From positions 9,874,342 through 9,938,341 of the forward strand of contig QXEO01000531.1 in NCBI GenBank assembly GCA_007115705.1: a stretch of 64,000 bases of DNA, written 5' to 3'. The notes beneath the pieces are model-generated. The model had not been told where the DNA came from, ran no database searches, and saw nothing but the letters and a program-made list of their open reading frames with translations. The DNA is from Dactylis glomerata. Taxonomy: Eukaryota; Streptophyta; Magnoliopsida; Poales; Poaceae. The translations under genes and the position numbers were made by a program. Below, piece after piece: positions 21,243-33,440 of the stretch (the stretch's first letter is position 1; the number at the start of each line of letters is the position of its first letter).

Positions 21243-24200
21243 TGTAGCGTACCTGTGCTTTATTTGTGCTAGTCCCAGATCGACTGCTAGCACACACAGT
21301 TACAAGATGAAATATCAAGAATACAAAGGTCTTTATTACAATGCTTGATCCACAAATAACTTAGTCTTTTACAACTCAATGAGGCACAAAGCCACAAACT
21401 TATTACAACTCAAGAAAATGACTAAGTAAATAAACTACAAGTCTTCTTTCTTCATAGCTCCGCAAGCAGACGTGTTGGACGAAGACTCGTTATCGTAGCG
21501 CAGCAATCTTCAATCTTCATAGTAGCTACCTGAAACATGATACGTTGCAGCCACGGAGGGTCAATACTTTGAATGTATTGGCAAATGTCACTTTGGTGGA
21601 CTCAATGGCACCTACACGTATATGCTTTTTGGCCAGGTGGAGTTTAACTTAGCAAAAGCAAGCTTTTCCCTATCTTTGTAAAACTCAAATTTTCCTTAGC
21701 AAAATTTTGTCCAGAAGGACCTTTTACTACCCAAGTTCACCCATCAAGTTTTAACTTAGAGAAATTGGGGTGAGGAGATTCTTGAACAGCTTCAAAGTCA
21801 TGTCACTCAGAATTGTCCGTAACCGGGGACACGGCTAAGTACTTAGTTCTAAACACTCTGCAGAGGTGGTGCACTTTTCCCACAAGGCTTAGTTAACCTA
21901 TTATGCCATGAGACTCATTTTGCCTCAAATGGCCAAGTGAAAACTAAGACGAGGTCTTTCAGAAGCATTCCCTCAGACCAAATGGACGCGCACCAACCTA
22001 TCCACATATACCACCCTCTGTTCGCCTGGCTTGAGTTTTTGCAGCTTAATTGACCAAGACAGAGCCCATATGTCTTGTGGTTGCACTGGAAGCTTCACGA
22101 CTTAAACGTCTCCAATCTCTTTGCTCCTGGGTGGTCGTCCACAAGTGAGATACACCTGGTGGTTCAGAGGTTCGATGACATGACCCCAGGGAACCACTCA
22201 ACATAAACCATTCAAAGCCACTTCCACCCAGGTGGTTCATTAACTTAGTTGTTTTTCTTAGTTTTCCAAAAACTTGTTTTCCGACACTTAGCCAAAAACA
22301 TGTGATAACCCTTCCCTCAACAATAATAAGAGCAAAGTCCTATAGCAGCAGCAATTCTACTAGGAGATGCAAAGCTAGGCAAGCTAGACAAAAACTTAGC
22401 ATAAACTAGCAAGCTAGGACAAGAATTCATAAAAACACCTACACATGCATCTTCTACTAGAAAAACTACAGGTGACAAAACTTCAGTAGGACAAGGGAAG
22501 ATGGTGACACTTGCCTTGGTGAGGAGAAGAGTTGGTGCACTCGTCACAAAGACACTCGTTGCACTCAGCATAATCTACACATAAAATATAACACCATAAG
22601 CACATATCAATCACACAGCACTCACAAAATGAAAATATGCATGCAATGAGTTTTTCAACACCTCCATACCACTTAACAAGTTCTCTGGTTGCTGACTACA
22701 TGCATGATGACATGATCAAAATTTTAGAGTTAATTATAAAGCTCAAAACATTAACAACACACAAATAGAACCAATAATCAAACTAAAGCTACAAAAGTAA
22801 TATAAAAATAACTAAAAACATTTTGTTGTGCTACATTACTGGGAGGTTCCAAATAGACCAAAAGCAAAGGAGTATACTGAAAAATAAGTTTTACAACTAA
22901 TTTTAATAGCATAAACACATAAATAAAGCTTGCAGCAAATCACCAAATAAAACAGATACTATATGGGATTTTGATGCTAGAAATAGATTCTACACATTTT
23001 TATGAAACCATAGATGTAAAGTTTACTAAAATTGGACGTGTAGAACTCAAGATATGGATTAAACAAGTTTCAAACTTATTCTGAAAGTTTAAATCGAAAA
23101 ATGCAGTAGGTTATATTAGGGGCCGACACTTGGCGCTTTCTGATTCGATGGTACCGCTTCACGCGGATCGCCGTTCTGGGCCACTGGATCTAAGTGAAGA
23201 TCGTCGCACAGGATTCAAACTTACCCCTTCGGTAAGTCATCTAAACCGAGCCCTAGATCTAAGATCTGACGGTCGAGAGAAGGACCGAGGGAGGGCTCAC
23301 CAGGAGAAGGTCGACGGCGAGGGTCTGGCAGCTCTGGAGATCACGGCGAGGTGGTTTCAAAGGTCTTCGACGGCGATGGTGTACACGACGGTCTTCAGGG
23401 AGTTGCGGCGAGCTCGGAAACGTGATCGGCGACCTTGATGGTTTCCTGTAACGACGGCGAGGAGCGGGTGGAGGGTTAGACCGAGACCAAGTCATGCAGA
23501 GCACGGAGGATTTCGACGAGCAGAGGTGGATCTGGGAAAAGAGGTTCATAGCGAAGCTTCTGGAGGATGAGGCGGAGCTGGTGGCGAGTTTTGATGACTC
23601 GAGATGCTCTCGAGCTCCGGGGATTCCTCGCCGAAGTTCTTGTCGAGCGGCGGCAAGATCCAGATGCGGTCGTCCTCGTCATCCTGGAGCTCAAACGAGG
23701 ACGGGGGTATGTCAGAGAGGTGCGCATGTCTAAGGGGAGGGAGAAGGTGCACGAGGTGGATCAGAAGGGGTCGAGACTTACCGAGAATCGGCGACGCCTT
23801 GTCTGGCTATGGCAGCGCGGCGGCTTCTGTTTCTCGAGCAGCCTGGCGGCGGTAGTCTAGGGTTTGGGGAGAGATGAGAGTGGGCAGAGAGGGGGTTTTA
23901 TGGGCAAGATAGCTTGGACGAGGGGCAAGGAAACCGATCCGAAAATGAAGGGGGGGTTCGGTGGAGATCTTCCAGGGGTGCCCGTGTTCGTCCCAGACTC
24001 TTCGGGAGGGATGACATGTGGGGCCCCTTCATCAGTGGCTGGAGGCTGGAGAGGATACCGTTTCGGAAGGAGAGGGAAGACAGGCCGTGGGCCGAATCCA
24101 GTGTCGGGCCGAAGTGCTGCCCCGCGGCCTTTTAACATTTTTCATATTTTCTTTTCTGTTTTCTTTTGATATTTGTTTAAATCTTGCAAATAACTTCTAA

Positions 24201-24395
24201 ATTTGAACTTAAGGCACACTTTGAAAACTATAAAACTTTCCTTCTGATATTTGAAACATATAGGGAAGGTTTTAATTCAAAAACAAAGCAAAAATTTGAA
24301 AAGTGTGCAAATGCAAGGTGGAGGAATGCATGAAATGATACATGATTTCATGTGCAAATTTTATAAATTCTTTTCCCAAAAATTGGGATGTTACA
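21243..24395 (-). repeat. 3' LTR of element C
   Basis: On the plus strand TGTAGCGTACC...GGGATGTTACA. It matches 27416-30566 throughout with scattered substitutions. A GC-rich block at about 23130-24130 yields many chance open frames on both strands, none with motifs. Confidence 0.9.
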
Positions 24396-24414
24396 AGTCT
24401 AACCCCCTTAAGAA
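24396..24414 (-). promoter_or_regulatory. Polypurine tract of element C
   Basis: The minus strand reads TTCTTAAGGGGGTTAGACT directly before the 3' LTR. It also contains the last codons of the polyprotein. The D elements carry TTTAAGGGGGGAAGAT at the same place. Confidence 0.72.
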
Positions 24415-26135
24415 GAATCTCGCCCTCGAGATTCGGGTTGGCTAGCAAATAGGTGCGGGTGGTCTTCTCGGAGTTCATCTTCTCGCTCCCAAGTTGCTTC
24501 TTCCTCAGTATGGTGACTCCACTAAACTTTGCAGAACTTGATCGTCTTGGTACGAGTAACTCTTTCTGATGCCTCCAAGATTTTGATGGGTTTCTCTTCA
24601 TACGTGAGATCACTTTCCAACTGGCACTTCATGCATACTAACCTCCTTAAGAGAGTTAACCTTAGACCCTTTAAGCTCGAAGGTTGATTTGAAACGAATG
24701 CGTTTTTTTCAGGGGTGGTAAGGGTGATGGTTTTGTTTGCACAGTTTATGACTCCCTCAAAAGCGGTCATCCAATCCATGCCTAGGATGACATCTAGTCC
24801 TTGTGAGTCTAGGACAACGAGGTTAGCCGGAAACTTATGTTTTCCAATTTCTAGGACTAGGTCTCTACAACCGGCATTTACTATCAACTCTCCCCCTGGA
24901 GAATTTACCCTTATAGGACAATCTATTATTTCAGTGGGTATTTTGTTCTTAACCACAAATGCTCTTGAGATGAATGAATGAGATGCACCAGTGTCAAAAA
25001 CAACAAGTGTTGAAAACTTATTGAGCAGAAACATACCATAGACAGCGTCAGGCTCATCATAAATCTCCTCCACATTGATGTGGTTAACATGCCCCTTTTG
25101 GAATGGATTGGGCTTGTTTCCTTTATCTTTCTTCTGTGGGCAATCATTTGCATAATGCCCAGTCTTGTGGCACTTGAAGCATTCCACCTGACTAATATCC
25201 CTCTTCTCGGGGACATTATTGTTTCTACCATTGTTGTTGCCATTGCTATGGCCATTTGTCCTAGTGGAGTCATGATTGTTGTGATTCCTGTGGCCATTAT
25301 GGTGGTGGCCATTTCCCTTGTGATGCTGGTGCCCATTTCCACCATTATGGTTGTGGTGGTTTCCTCCATTCTTATGGAATCCAGAGCTTCTATGGTCACT
25401 GTGATAGCTTTGCTTGTGCACAGGCTCTTGGTACTTGCTAACATGATGCTTCCTCTTTTTATTTTTAGACTGCTTCATCTTGCTCTCTAGAGTTATAGCT
25501 TGATCAAGCAGAGACTGAAAAGTGGGAGTGTAGGCAACAGACAGAGGAATTGACAACTCGTCATTGAGGCCCTCCAGGAACTTCTCCTTTCTCTTTGCAT
25601 CGGTGTCAATGTCATCCGGTGCATACGGTGATAGATTGGTGAACTCATCAATGTACTCAGACACACTGCGATATTTCTGTCTGAGATCACGGAACTCCTT
25701 CTTCTTCAGGCCCATCACACCAGAGGAAATGTGTGCAGCCCGGAACCCTTCCTGAAACGAGTCCCATGTCACACCCTCAATGGGATGGGTGATCTGATAA
25801 GTATCCCACCAGCTTGCTGCTGGTCCTTCCAGCAGATGAGCTGCAAACCTGACCTTTTCAGCATCAGTGCAACCAGTCATCACCAAGTCTTTGTTGACAG
25901 AACGGAGCCAATCCATGGCCTCCAGTGGTTCAGCAGCACGGGAAAACTTGGCGGGGCGAAGCCTTAGAAACCTTGCAAGCATGTCGACTTGAGGGGGAGG
26001 TGGTGGTGGTGGTGGGTTGTTGTTGTTATTGTTGTTGTTGGCGTTGGCCAGAAACTGAGTCATGACTTGCATGAGCTGAGCCTGGGCTTCCATCATCTGC
26101 TGCATCTGTTCCTCAGGAGCGCGACGAGGAGGCAT
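24408..26135 (-). pseudogene. gag-protease fused to chromodomain, element C
   Basis: It starts at ATG 26135 (M-P-P-R-R-A-P-E-E). Domains on the 537-residue frame: an Asn/Pro-rich N-terminus; Gag capsid with F-L-R-L-R-P-A-K-F at about 55-65 and the S-W-W-D-T-Y-Q and F-R-D-L-R-Q-K-Y blocks to about 230; a His/Asn-rich basic linker; one zinc knuckle C-F-K-C-H-K-T-G-H-Y-A-N-D-C near 320; and protease with F-D-T-G-A-S-H-S-F near 385 and V-I-L-G-M-D-W-M near 455. Then, instead of reverse transcriptase, comes D-L-T-Y-E-E-K-P-I-K-I-L-E, the chromodomain lead-in. A TAG (24522-24524) replaces the expected Gln before W-S-H-H-T-E-E-E-A-T-W-E. The frame then continues to TAA at 24408. Confidence 0.85.
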
Positions 26136-26402
26136 CTGTTGGGTTTGGAAATAGGTGAGGTTAGACTTAGAGATAGTCTAAGGAATAAAGTTTCCTACCC
26201 ACATGCATAAACAATCCTCAAAGAACACAAACACAACATACACAAGCATAGGAGAAACCTCAACCAAGCAAGCAATAAACAACTCACAAATAGTTTGAAG
26301 GTACGCAAACGTTTAAGTCGAAAGGGCTACAATGTCTAATGCCATAACACAAGCGGTCACGGGCATAAACGCAAACTCAAGGATAAGGTGTGGTAGTCTA
26401 CT

Positions 26403-27199
26403 CTAGTCTTCCATGACGACTTCCTCCTCAACATCGAAGCCATTCTCCTTGAGTATCCTCTTGTAGTCCTGCAGATCTTCAGTTAGGGTGTCGACCTTCT
26501 CTTGAAGCTTCCTCTTGTCGGCGCGCAGCTTCTCGATCAAGTCATGGTCCGCTTCAAGCTCGAAGTCGTTGCACTCTAACTTCTGCTTCAGCTCTCTAAC
26601 ATCTTTGTTCCTGGCTTGGATTCTCTTCTCTTGGCTCTTCCGCTGCTTCTCTTGAGTCTCGAACTTCTCCTCCATCTCCTTGATCTTCTTCTCCTGCTCT
26701 AGGTGTTACTTGTCCTTCTCGGCAAGCTGGGCGCGTAACTCGTCATTGTTAAACAACTCATTGTACCTCTCAACATCGATGTCCCTGACGAGGTACTCTA
26801 TCTCGGCGAGGTGAGTGTGCATGGGGTCTTGTTCGCTGTCAGATAGCCCGATGACCATGCCCTCCTCATCGCGTCGGCCGTAGGAGTGGGAGTAGTGGTT
26901 CTGAAGCTCGGAGAAGTGACGTCCACAAAGACATGCTATCATTTCTTGCATGAGGAGTTGGGCGCCTATCTTCTTGTTGGTGTGGAAGGTCTTGAACTTG
27001 ATCTTTTCAGTCTTGGCTCTGTCTCGCGTCCTGGCTGCGTGATGTGGATGACCCAGATGCCCTTCTTGTGAAGCTTGGTCATCTCGCTCCTTCTGATGAA
27101 CGGGGTAGGCAGGGACAAGGCAGTGGCGATGTCGATGAGGCGCTCTCCAAAGCTGTAGTTCTTGAAGTTGTCGGGCTTGGTGATGCGGAAGGTTGACAT
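26403..27199 (-). pseudogene. Extra ORF upstream of gag in element C (coiled coil)
   Basis: It lies between the primer site and gag and starts at ATG 27199 (M-S-T-F-R-I-T-K-P-D). A frameshift near 27010-27040 and a TAA at 26706-26708 (probably from CAA) break it. A globular N-terminal part contains M-Q-E-M-I-A-C-L-C-G-R-H, matching M-Q-E-M-H-A-R-L-C-G-L-H in the D elements. A Lys/Glu-rich coiled coil follows, and then an acidic C-terminus ending V-E-E-E-V-V-M-E-D. The function is unknown. Being conserved between families, it is likely a real retrotransposon protein. Confidence 0.68.
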
Positions 27200-27401
27200 C
27201 TTTATGTTGGAACATGACAAGTTAGTAAGTTAAAGAGAAGAAAACTTAGAAAAAGCGCTAAACAAGAGTTAAAGAGATTTTCTAACTTAGAAGTCAAAAC
27301 TATTTATGAGTGTTAGCAACAAAGAGAAACAAGACAACTCCTAAATTTTTCCTAAGTGTTTTCGTCCAATCCTAGGGTCACGAACCTAAGGGCAACACTT
27401 T

Positions 27402-27413
27402 GCTCTGATACCA
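27402..27413 (-). promoter_or_regulatory. Primer-binding site of element C (initiator Met tRNA)
   Basis: The minus strand reads TGGTATCAGAGC two bases after the 5' LTR, the standard complement of the plant initiator tRNA 3' end. Confidence 0.87.
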
Positions 27414-27415
27414 TC

Positions 27416-30400
27416 TGTAGCGTACCTTTGCTTTATTTGTGCTAGTCCCAGATCGACTGCTAGCACGCACAGTTACAAGATGAAATATCAAGAATACAAA
27501 GGTCTTTATTACAACGCTTGATCCACAAATAACTTAGTCTTTTACAACTCAATGAGGCACAAAGCCACAAACTTATTACAACTCAAGAAAATGACTAAGT
27601 AAATAAACTACAAGTCTTCTTTCTTCATAGCTCCGCAGGAAGACGTGTTGGACGAAGACTCATGATCGTAGCACAGCAATCTTCAATCTTCATAGTAGCT
27701 ACCTGCAACATGATACGTTGCAGCCACGGAGAGTCAATACTTTGAATGTATTGGCAAATGTCACTTTGGTGGACTCAATGGCACCTACACGTATATGCTT
27801 TTTGGCCAGGTGGAGGTTAACTTAGCAAAAGCAAGCTTTTCCCTATCTTTGTAAAACTCAAATTTTCCTTAGCAAAATTTTGTCTAGAAGGACCTTTTAC
27901 TACCCAAGTTCACCCATCAAGTTTTAACTTAGAAAAATTGGGGTGAGGAGATTCTTGAACAGCTTCAAAGTCATGTCACTCAGAATTGTCCGTAACCGGG
28001 GACACGGCTAAGTACTTAGTTCTAAACACTCTACAGAGGTGGTGCACTTTTCCCACAAGGCTTAGTTAACCCATTATGCCATGAGACTCATTTTGCCTCA
28101 AATGGCCAAGTGAAAACTAAGACGAGGTCTTTCAGAAGCATTCCCTCAGACCAAATGGACGCGCTCCAACCTATCCACATCTACCACCCACTGTCCGCCT
28201 GGCTTGAGTTCTTGCAGCTTAATTGACCAAGACAGAGCCCATATGTCTTGTGGTTGCACTGGAAGCTTCACAACTTGAACGTCTCCAATCTCTTTGCTCC
28301 TGGGTGGCCGTCCACAAGTGAGATACACCTGGTGGTTCAGAGGTTCGACGACACGACCCCAGGGAACCACTCAGCATAAACCATTCAAAGCCACTTCCAC
28401 CCAGGTGGTTCATTAAATTAGTTGCTTTTCTTAGTTATCCAAAAACTTGTTTTCCGACACTTAGCCAAAAACATGTGATAACCCTTCCCTCAACAAGAAT
28501 AAAAGCAAATTCCTACAGCAGCAATTCTACTAGGAGATGCAAAGCTAGGCAAGCTAGACAAAAACTTAGCATAAACTAGCAAGCGAGGACAAGAATTCAT
28601 AAAAACACCTACACATGCATCTTCTACTAGAAAAACTACAGGTGACAAAACTTCAGTAGGACAAGGGAACATGGTGACACTTGCCTTGGTGAGGAGAAGA
28701 GTTGGTGCACTCGTCACAAAGACACTCATTGCACTCAGCACAATCTACACATAAAATATAACACCATAAGCACATATCAATCACAAAGCACTCACAAAAT
28801 GAAAATATGCATGCAATGAGTTTTTAAACACCTCCATAACACTTAACAAGTTCTCTGGTTGCTGACTACATGCATGATGACATGATCAAAATTTTAGAGT
28901 TAATTATAAAGATCAAAACATTAACAACACACAAATAGAACCAATAATCAAACTAAAGCAACAAAAGTAATATAAAAATAACTAAAAACATTTTGGCCGT
29001 GCTACAGTACTGGGAGGTTCCAAATAGACCAAAAGCAAAGGAGTATACTGAAAAATAAGTTTTACAACTAATTTTAATAGCATAAACACATAAATAAATC
29101 TTGCAGCAAATCACCAAATAAAACAGATACTATAGGGGATTTTGATGCTAGAAATAGATTCTACACATTTTTATGAAACCATAGACGCAAAGTTTACTAA
29201 AATTGGACGTGTAGAACTCAAGATATGGATTAAACAAGTTTCAAACTTATTCTAAAAGTTTAAATCAAAAAACGCAACAGGTTATACTAGGGGCCGACAC
29301 TTGGCGCTTTCTGATTCGATGGTACCGCTTCGCGTGGATCGCCGTTCTGGGCCGCTGGATCTAAGTGAAGATCGACGCACAGGATTGAAACTTACCCCTT
29401 CGTTAAGTCATCTAAACCGAGCCCTAGATCTAAGATCTGACGGTCGAGAGAAGGACCGAGGGAGGGCTCACCGGGAGAAGGTCGATGGCGAGGGTCTGGC
29501 AGCTCTAGAGATCAAGGCGAGGTGGTTTCGAAGTTCTTCGATGGCGATGGTGTACATAACGGTCTTCAGGGAGATGCGGCGAGCTCGGAAACGTGATTGG
29601 CGACCTTGATGGTTTCCTGTAACGACGGCGAGGAGCGGCTGGAGGGTTAGACCGAGACCAAGTCATGCAGACCACGGAGGATTGCGACGAGCAGAGGCGG
29701 ATCTGGGAAAAGAGGTTCATACCGAAGGTTCTGGAGGATGAGGCGGAGCTGGTGGCGAGTTTTGATGACTCGAGATGCTCTGGAGCTCCGGGGATTCCTC
29801 GCCAAATTTCTTGTCGAGCGGTAGCAAGATCCAGACGCGGTCATCCTCTTCGTCCTGGAGCTTAAACGAGGACGGGGGTATGTTAGAGAGGTGCGCATGT
29901 CTAAGGGGAGGGAGAAGGTGCACGAGGTAGATCGGAAGGGGTCAAGACTTACCGAGAATCGGCGACGCCTTGTCTGGCTATGGCGGTGCGGCGGCTTCTG
30001 TTTCTCGAGCAGCCTGGTGGTGGTAGTCTAGGGTTTGGGAAGAGATGAGAGCGAGCGGAGAGGGGGTTTTATGGGCGAGATAGCTTGGACGAGGGGCAAG
30101 GAAACCGATCTGAAAACTAATGGGGGGTTCGGTGGAGATCTTCCAGGGGCACCCGTGTTCGTCCCGGACTCTTCGGGAGGGATGACATGTGGGGCCACTT
30201 CATCAGCGGCTGGAGGCTGGAGAGGATACCGTTTCGGAAGGAGAGGGGAGATGGGCCGTGGGCCGGATCCAGTGTCGGGCCGAAATGCTGCCCCGTGGCC
30301 TTTTAACATTTTTCATATTTTCTTTTCTGTTTTCTTTTGATCTTTGTTTAAAACTTGGAAATAACTTCTGAATTTGAACTTAAGGCACACTTTGAAAACT

Positions 30401-30566
30401 GTAAAACTTTCATTCTGATATTTGAAACATACAGGGAAGGTTTTAATTCAAAAACAAAGCAAAAGTTTCAAAAGTGTGCAAATGCAAGGTGGAGGAATGC
30501 GTGAAATGATGCATGATTTCATGTGCAAATTTTATAAATTCTTTTCCCAAAAATTGGGATGTTACA
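27416..30566 (-). repeat. 5' LTR of element C
   Basis: 3,151 bp, collinear with 21243-24395. It would carry the element's promoter on the minus strand. A CATAAAACCC stretch in the GC-rich block (complement near 30065-30075) is only a weak TATA candidate. Confidence 0.9.
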
Positions 30567-30571
30567 GTTCC

Positions 30572-31174
30572 ATCTTCATTTTCCAGAGTTTTTAATCTCT
30601 TGTCAATTTCTGAAAATCCTCGAAAATAAAGTTTCTCGAAAAATTCTAGAAAATTCTTTTTAAATTTTTATGTCAAAAATGTGGCAGAGGGGCACCTGGG
30701 ACACCTTAGGGGGACCCACCATGCCACCACACCACATGGTGGCGCGGCCAGGGCCAGGCCGCACCGTGGCATGGTGTGGGGCCCCCTGGCCCTCTACTTA
30801 CCTCTCCACCCTCCACTTCGTTCTCTCTCCCGTAATATCTTCACTCCATAGCTCAAACCCATCTTCTTTCTATTCTTGCTCGCGATTTTTGATCTCCTTG
30901 CTCCGCCCATCTTTGCTGCTAATATTTGGAGCATTTGTTCTCTGGTATGTCACTCCTTCGATTGTCCAAGTAGAATTTTGTTTAGTGGAGTATTTCTTGA
31001 GTATTTTAGCACCATAGGTGACAGGTTAAATGAGTTTGCATTCTTGTTCTATTGCTTAGATATGTTATTTTGATGCATGATAACCCTCTTGCAACTCCCT
31101 ATAGTAGTTCCCTACATTTGTTTGTCTAAAAATCATTTTTTATGAGGTTTGCTTAAAAATTTCAGCAAAGGGAA
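30572..31174 (+). other. Element A interior between C and the Athila ORF
   Basis: About 600 bp, non-coding. A GC-rich patch around 30700-30790, a pyrimidine-rich stretch (CTCTCCACCCTCCACTTCG) and a possible splice-like ATTTCAG at 31158-31164 precede the next ATG. This could be a leader or intron for that ORF, but the sequence does not prove it. Confidence 0.4.
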
Positions 31175-32161
31175 ATGGATAACTGCACTTATGGAGAAGT
31201 CTTTGAGAGAGAAGCACCAAGGTCTTCAAGGCCTTCAAGATCAACCAATCGATTTAGAACATCCTACCATGAAGATCTTATGTCACCAAGCATTGGTGAT
31301 GAGGGGGATGATGGAGATGCGCATCCATCAATTTTCCCTTGTTCTAATTTTTTGCGTGATGCAGGTATCCTTGATGATTTCTTACTCCTTGTTGGCAGGA
31401 TTGGATTGACTACGTACATGCTTGATGAGAGTAATCAATATGCTATGCTCACAAAGATTTTTGTTGAGAGTTTTAAATTTACTAACTCCTCTTTCAAGCC
31501 ATCTATTGCATTCAAAATTTATGATAAGTCTATTACCATGTCTTTGGAGAGATTTTGCTGTATCTTAGGTATTCCCATGTTTGGGATAGTGAAGAGGATT
31601 AAGAACCGACCTGCTGATTTGCTAGAGCTCTACCGAGGAGTGACCAATGATGACGACTGCACAGCCCATCGTGGCAAGATAAGAAATATTCAGCTCCTAG
31701 CTATTAGATACTTTGCTTACTATCTTTGCACTAGTATTCTTGGTTGAGAGAACACTAGCAATATTTCTAACTATCATTTAGCTTTTCTAGCTACTGCACT
31801 TGATATTAGCAAAAAGTATAACCTCGGTGCTGTTATTGCTCGTTGCCTAGCCGCTAGGGGACCTATTTATGGAGGAATTATTGCTGCACGCATTGTTGAT
31901 GCTTTGGGCCTCTCTATTGCTCCTAATGATGTATTGCTAGTCCCACATAGACTTGATCTTGCTGCTATAAAGCTCCATCACTTTGTTACTGCTAACTCAT
32001 GTGCAGGGAAATTAATTTATAGAATGTTATTTATTGATGGAGATGAAAGGGAAGTTCCCTTGCCACAACCCAGTTTGTTCATTCTTTGCAGGAGACCATG
32101 GTCACGCTCAAAGGAGGAGTTGGATGAGCAGCTTAGGTTGCTTGGCTTCCACATACAATAG
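31175..32161 (+). pseudogene. Athila ORF-1-like protein of element A
   Basis: It starts at ATG 31175 (M-D-N-C-T-Y-G-E-V-F). An acidic/Ser-rich N-terminus of about 60 residues is followed by the conserved body (F-L-R-D-A-G-I...M-L-T-K-I-F-V-E-S-F-K-F; I-T-M-S-L-E-R-F-C; R-G-K-I-R-N-I-Q). A TGA at 31745-31747 (probably from CGA) interrupts it. The frame continues with R-C-L-A-A-R-G-P-I-Y-G-G to TAG 32159-32161, and homologous-looking sequence runs on to about 32330. This resembles the Athila ORF-1 family, found in Athila elements in place of or beside an envelope-like gene. Its biochemical role is not known to me. Confidence 0.7.
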
Positions 32162-33353
32162 GGCATCGAGAACCAGGAGGAAGAGGAGGCGCCAGCTGTC
32201 CACTACACTGTGTACCTTACTGGGGCACCCTCGAGTTCGTATCAGGACGAAGGTGCTTCTTTGTTATATTTTGGAAATGCCACCTCATGGCCAAGTTGGG
32301 ATTGATCTCCACTCAGGCCAAAAGCCTAAGCTTGGGGGGAGGTACGCCGACGATTCACTTATCTATATATCATATTTTGTCGGTACTTTGTATAACCATG
32401 TTTCATTTTCTTTCTTTTCTTTGTTGTTCTTGTTCTTATTTCTACTTTCCAAAACACAAAAAGACCAAAAATATTTTTGTTGTTTCTCTTTGTTTGCCTC
32501 TTTAGTTTTCTAGCTTTGGTTTGCTTTGTTTCTTATTTTCAGTTTGGTATTTATTATTCAAGCCACACAAGTGAAAGGCAATAATGATGATATATGACAA
32601 TTCGAGATGTGGTAAGAGGCTGGTATGAACTCTATTTGTTTTCATTTTTGTACATATAATCATCTATGTGGATGTGCTTAGCCTGTTCATGTAAGGTATA
32701 TGTTATCTAAATAGATTATGTGTAGTTCTTGCTCTCATATGATTAGTTCCAATTTACTAATAGTTTGTAGCATGTCATGTAGATGTTTGCTTGCATTGTT
32801 ATATTCATAAAATGGTATGACTTTGTGGTATCCTCCTCTGAAAAGTTTCATTTGAATCGACTTGGCACATGCTCAAGCATGCATATGACTGAACAAAAAG
32901 TCAATTAAGCCTTGATGATTTACTTTGCCTCAGAGCTCTTGTATCGTTTTTATGCCCTTTTTTTTTGTCGCAAGCATGATTATGACAGTTATTGCTCTCT
33001 TGATTGTCGCTTCCCAGTCTTTTGCTAGCCTTCACTTGTACTAAGAGGGAATACTTCTCGTGCATCCAACTCCTGAAAACCAAGTAACCCCAAAGAGTCC
33101 ACTATAAATTCCTATGCATGGTATTTCAAAGCAATTCCAAGTAAATTTTCAGGTGCTACCTTTCAAAACATTCAAATACTTTTCATTTTGTGCCACTGTT
33201 TTTAGCTCATGAGGACATAGTGGTCGGAATTGCTATCTTCCATATTAAATTAAGTACCCCTCGACTTGCATGCTTCATATGCTTGTCATTAATTTTGCAA
33301 GGGAGCTGGTCAGACCATTGTAACCTAATCTAAAAAAGAGGAAAAGAAAAAAA

Positions 33354-33440
33354 GCACTCCTCCATGGTATGTGAAAGTTGGTAGGCACCCGATGGAATCG
33401 GTTAGCCATGGTTTGTGGAAGGAAAAGTGGGGAGGAGTGC
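33354..33440 (+). other. Conserved nested hairpin in the element A tail
   Basis: GCACTCCTCC pairs perfectly with GGAGGAGTGC (33431-33440). CCGAT-GGA-ATCGG forms an inner stem, and two CCATGG copies can pair between them. It is nearly the same in sequence and layout as 6004-6096. Confidence 0.65.

Larger units (their letters stand above)
21243..30566 (-). mobile_element. C: Tekay-like chromovirus deletion derivative inserted in A
   Basis: 9,324 bp with LTRs of 3,153 and 3,151 bp (21243-24395, 27416-30566). The flanks are ATTCC (21238-21242) and GTTCC (30567-30571), a 5-bp duplication with one transition. Minus orientation is shown by a perfect initiator-Met primer site, a purine tract and the ORFs. 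Inside are an upstream coiled-coil ORF and a gag-protease that runs straight into the C-terminal chromodomain. Reverse transcriptase, RNase H and integrase are absent, so it would need pol in trans. Confidence 0.9.

Noticed and set aside
23130..24170. Open frames of about 100 residues in the element C LTR (also 29300-30340)
   Set aside because: Present in both LTRs, on both strands, with no motif. They are expected from the GC-rich promoter region.
25080..25490. Hydrophobic open frame (M-V-V-V-x-x-I type) that could suggest a membrane protein
   Set aside because: It is the antisense of the His/Asn-rich linker of the element C gag.
26019..26040. GTT microsatellite as an independent repeat locus
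   Set aside because: It encodes the poly-Asn tract near the gag N-terminus of element C on the other strand.
32034..32513. 159-residue open frame in the element A tail
   Set aside because: Out of frame with the Athila-like protein it overlaps, and it ends in low-complexity Ser/Phe/Leu sequence.
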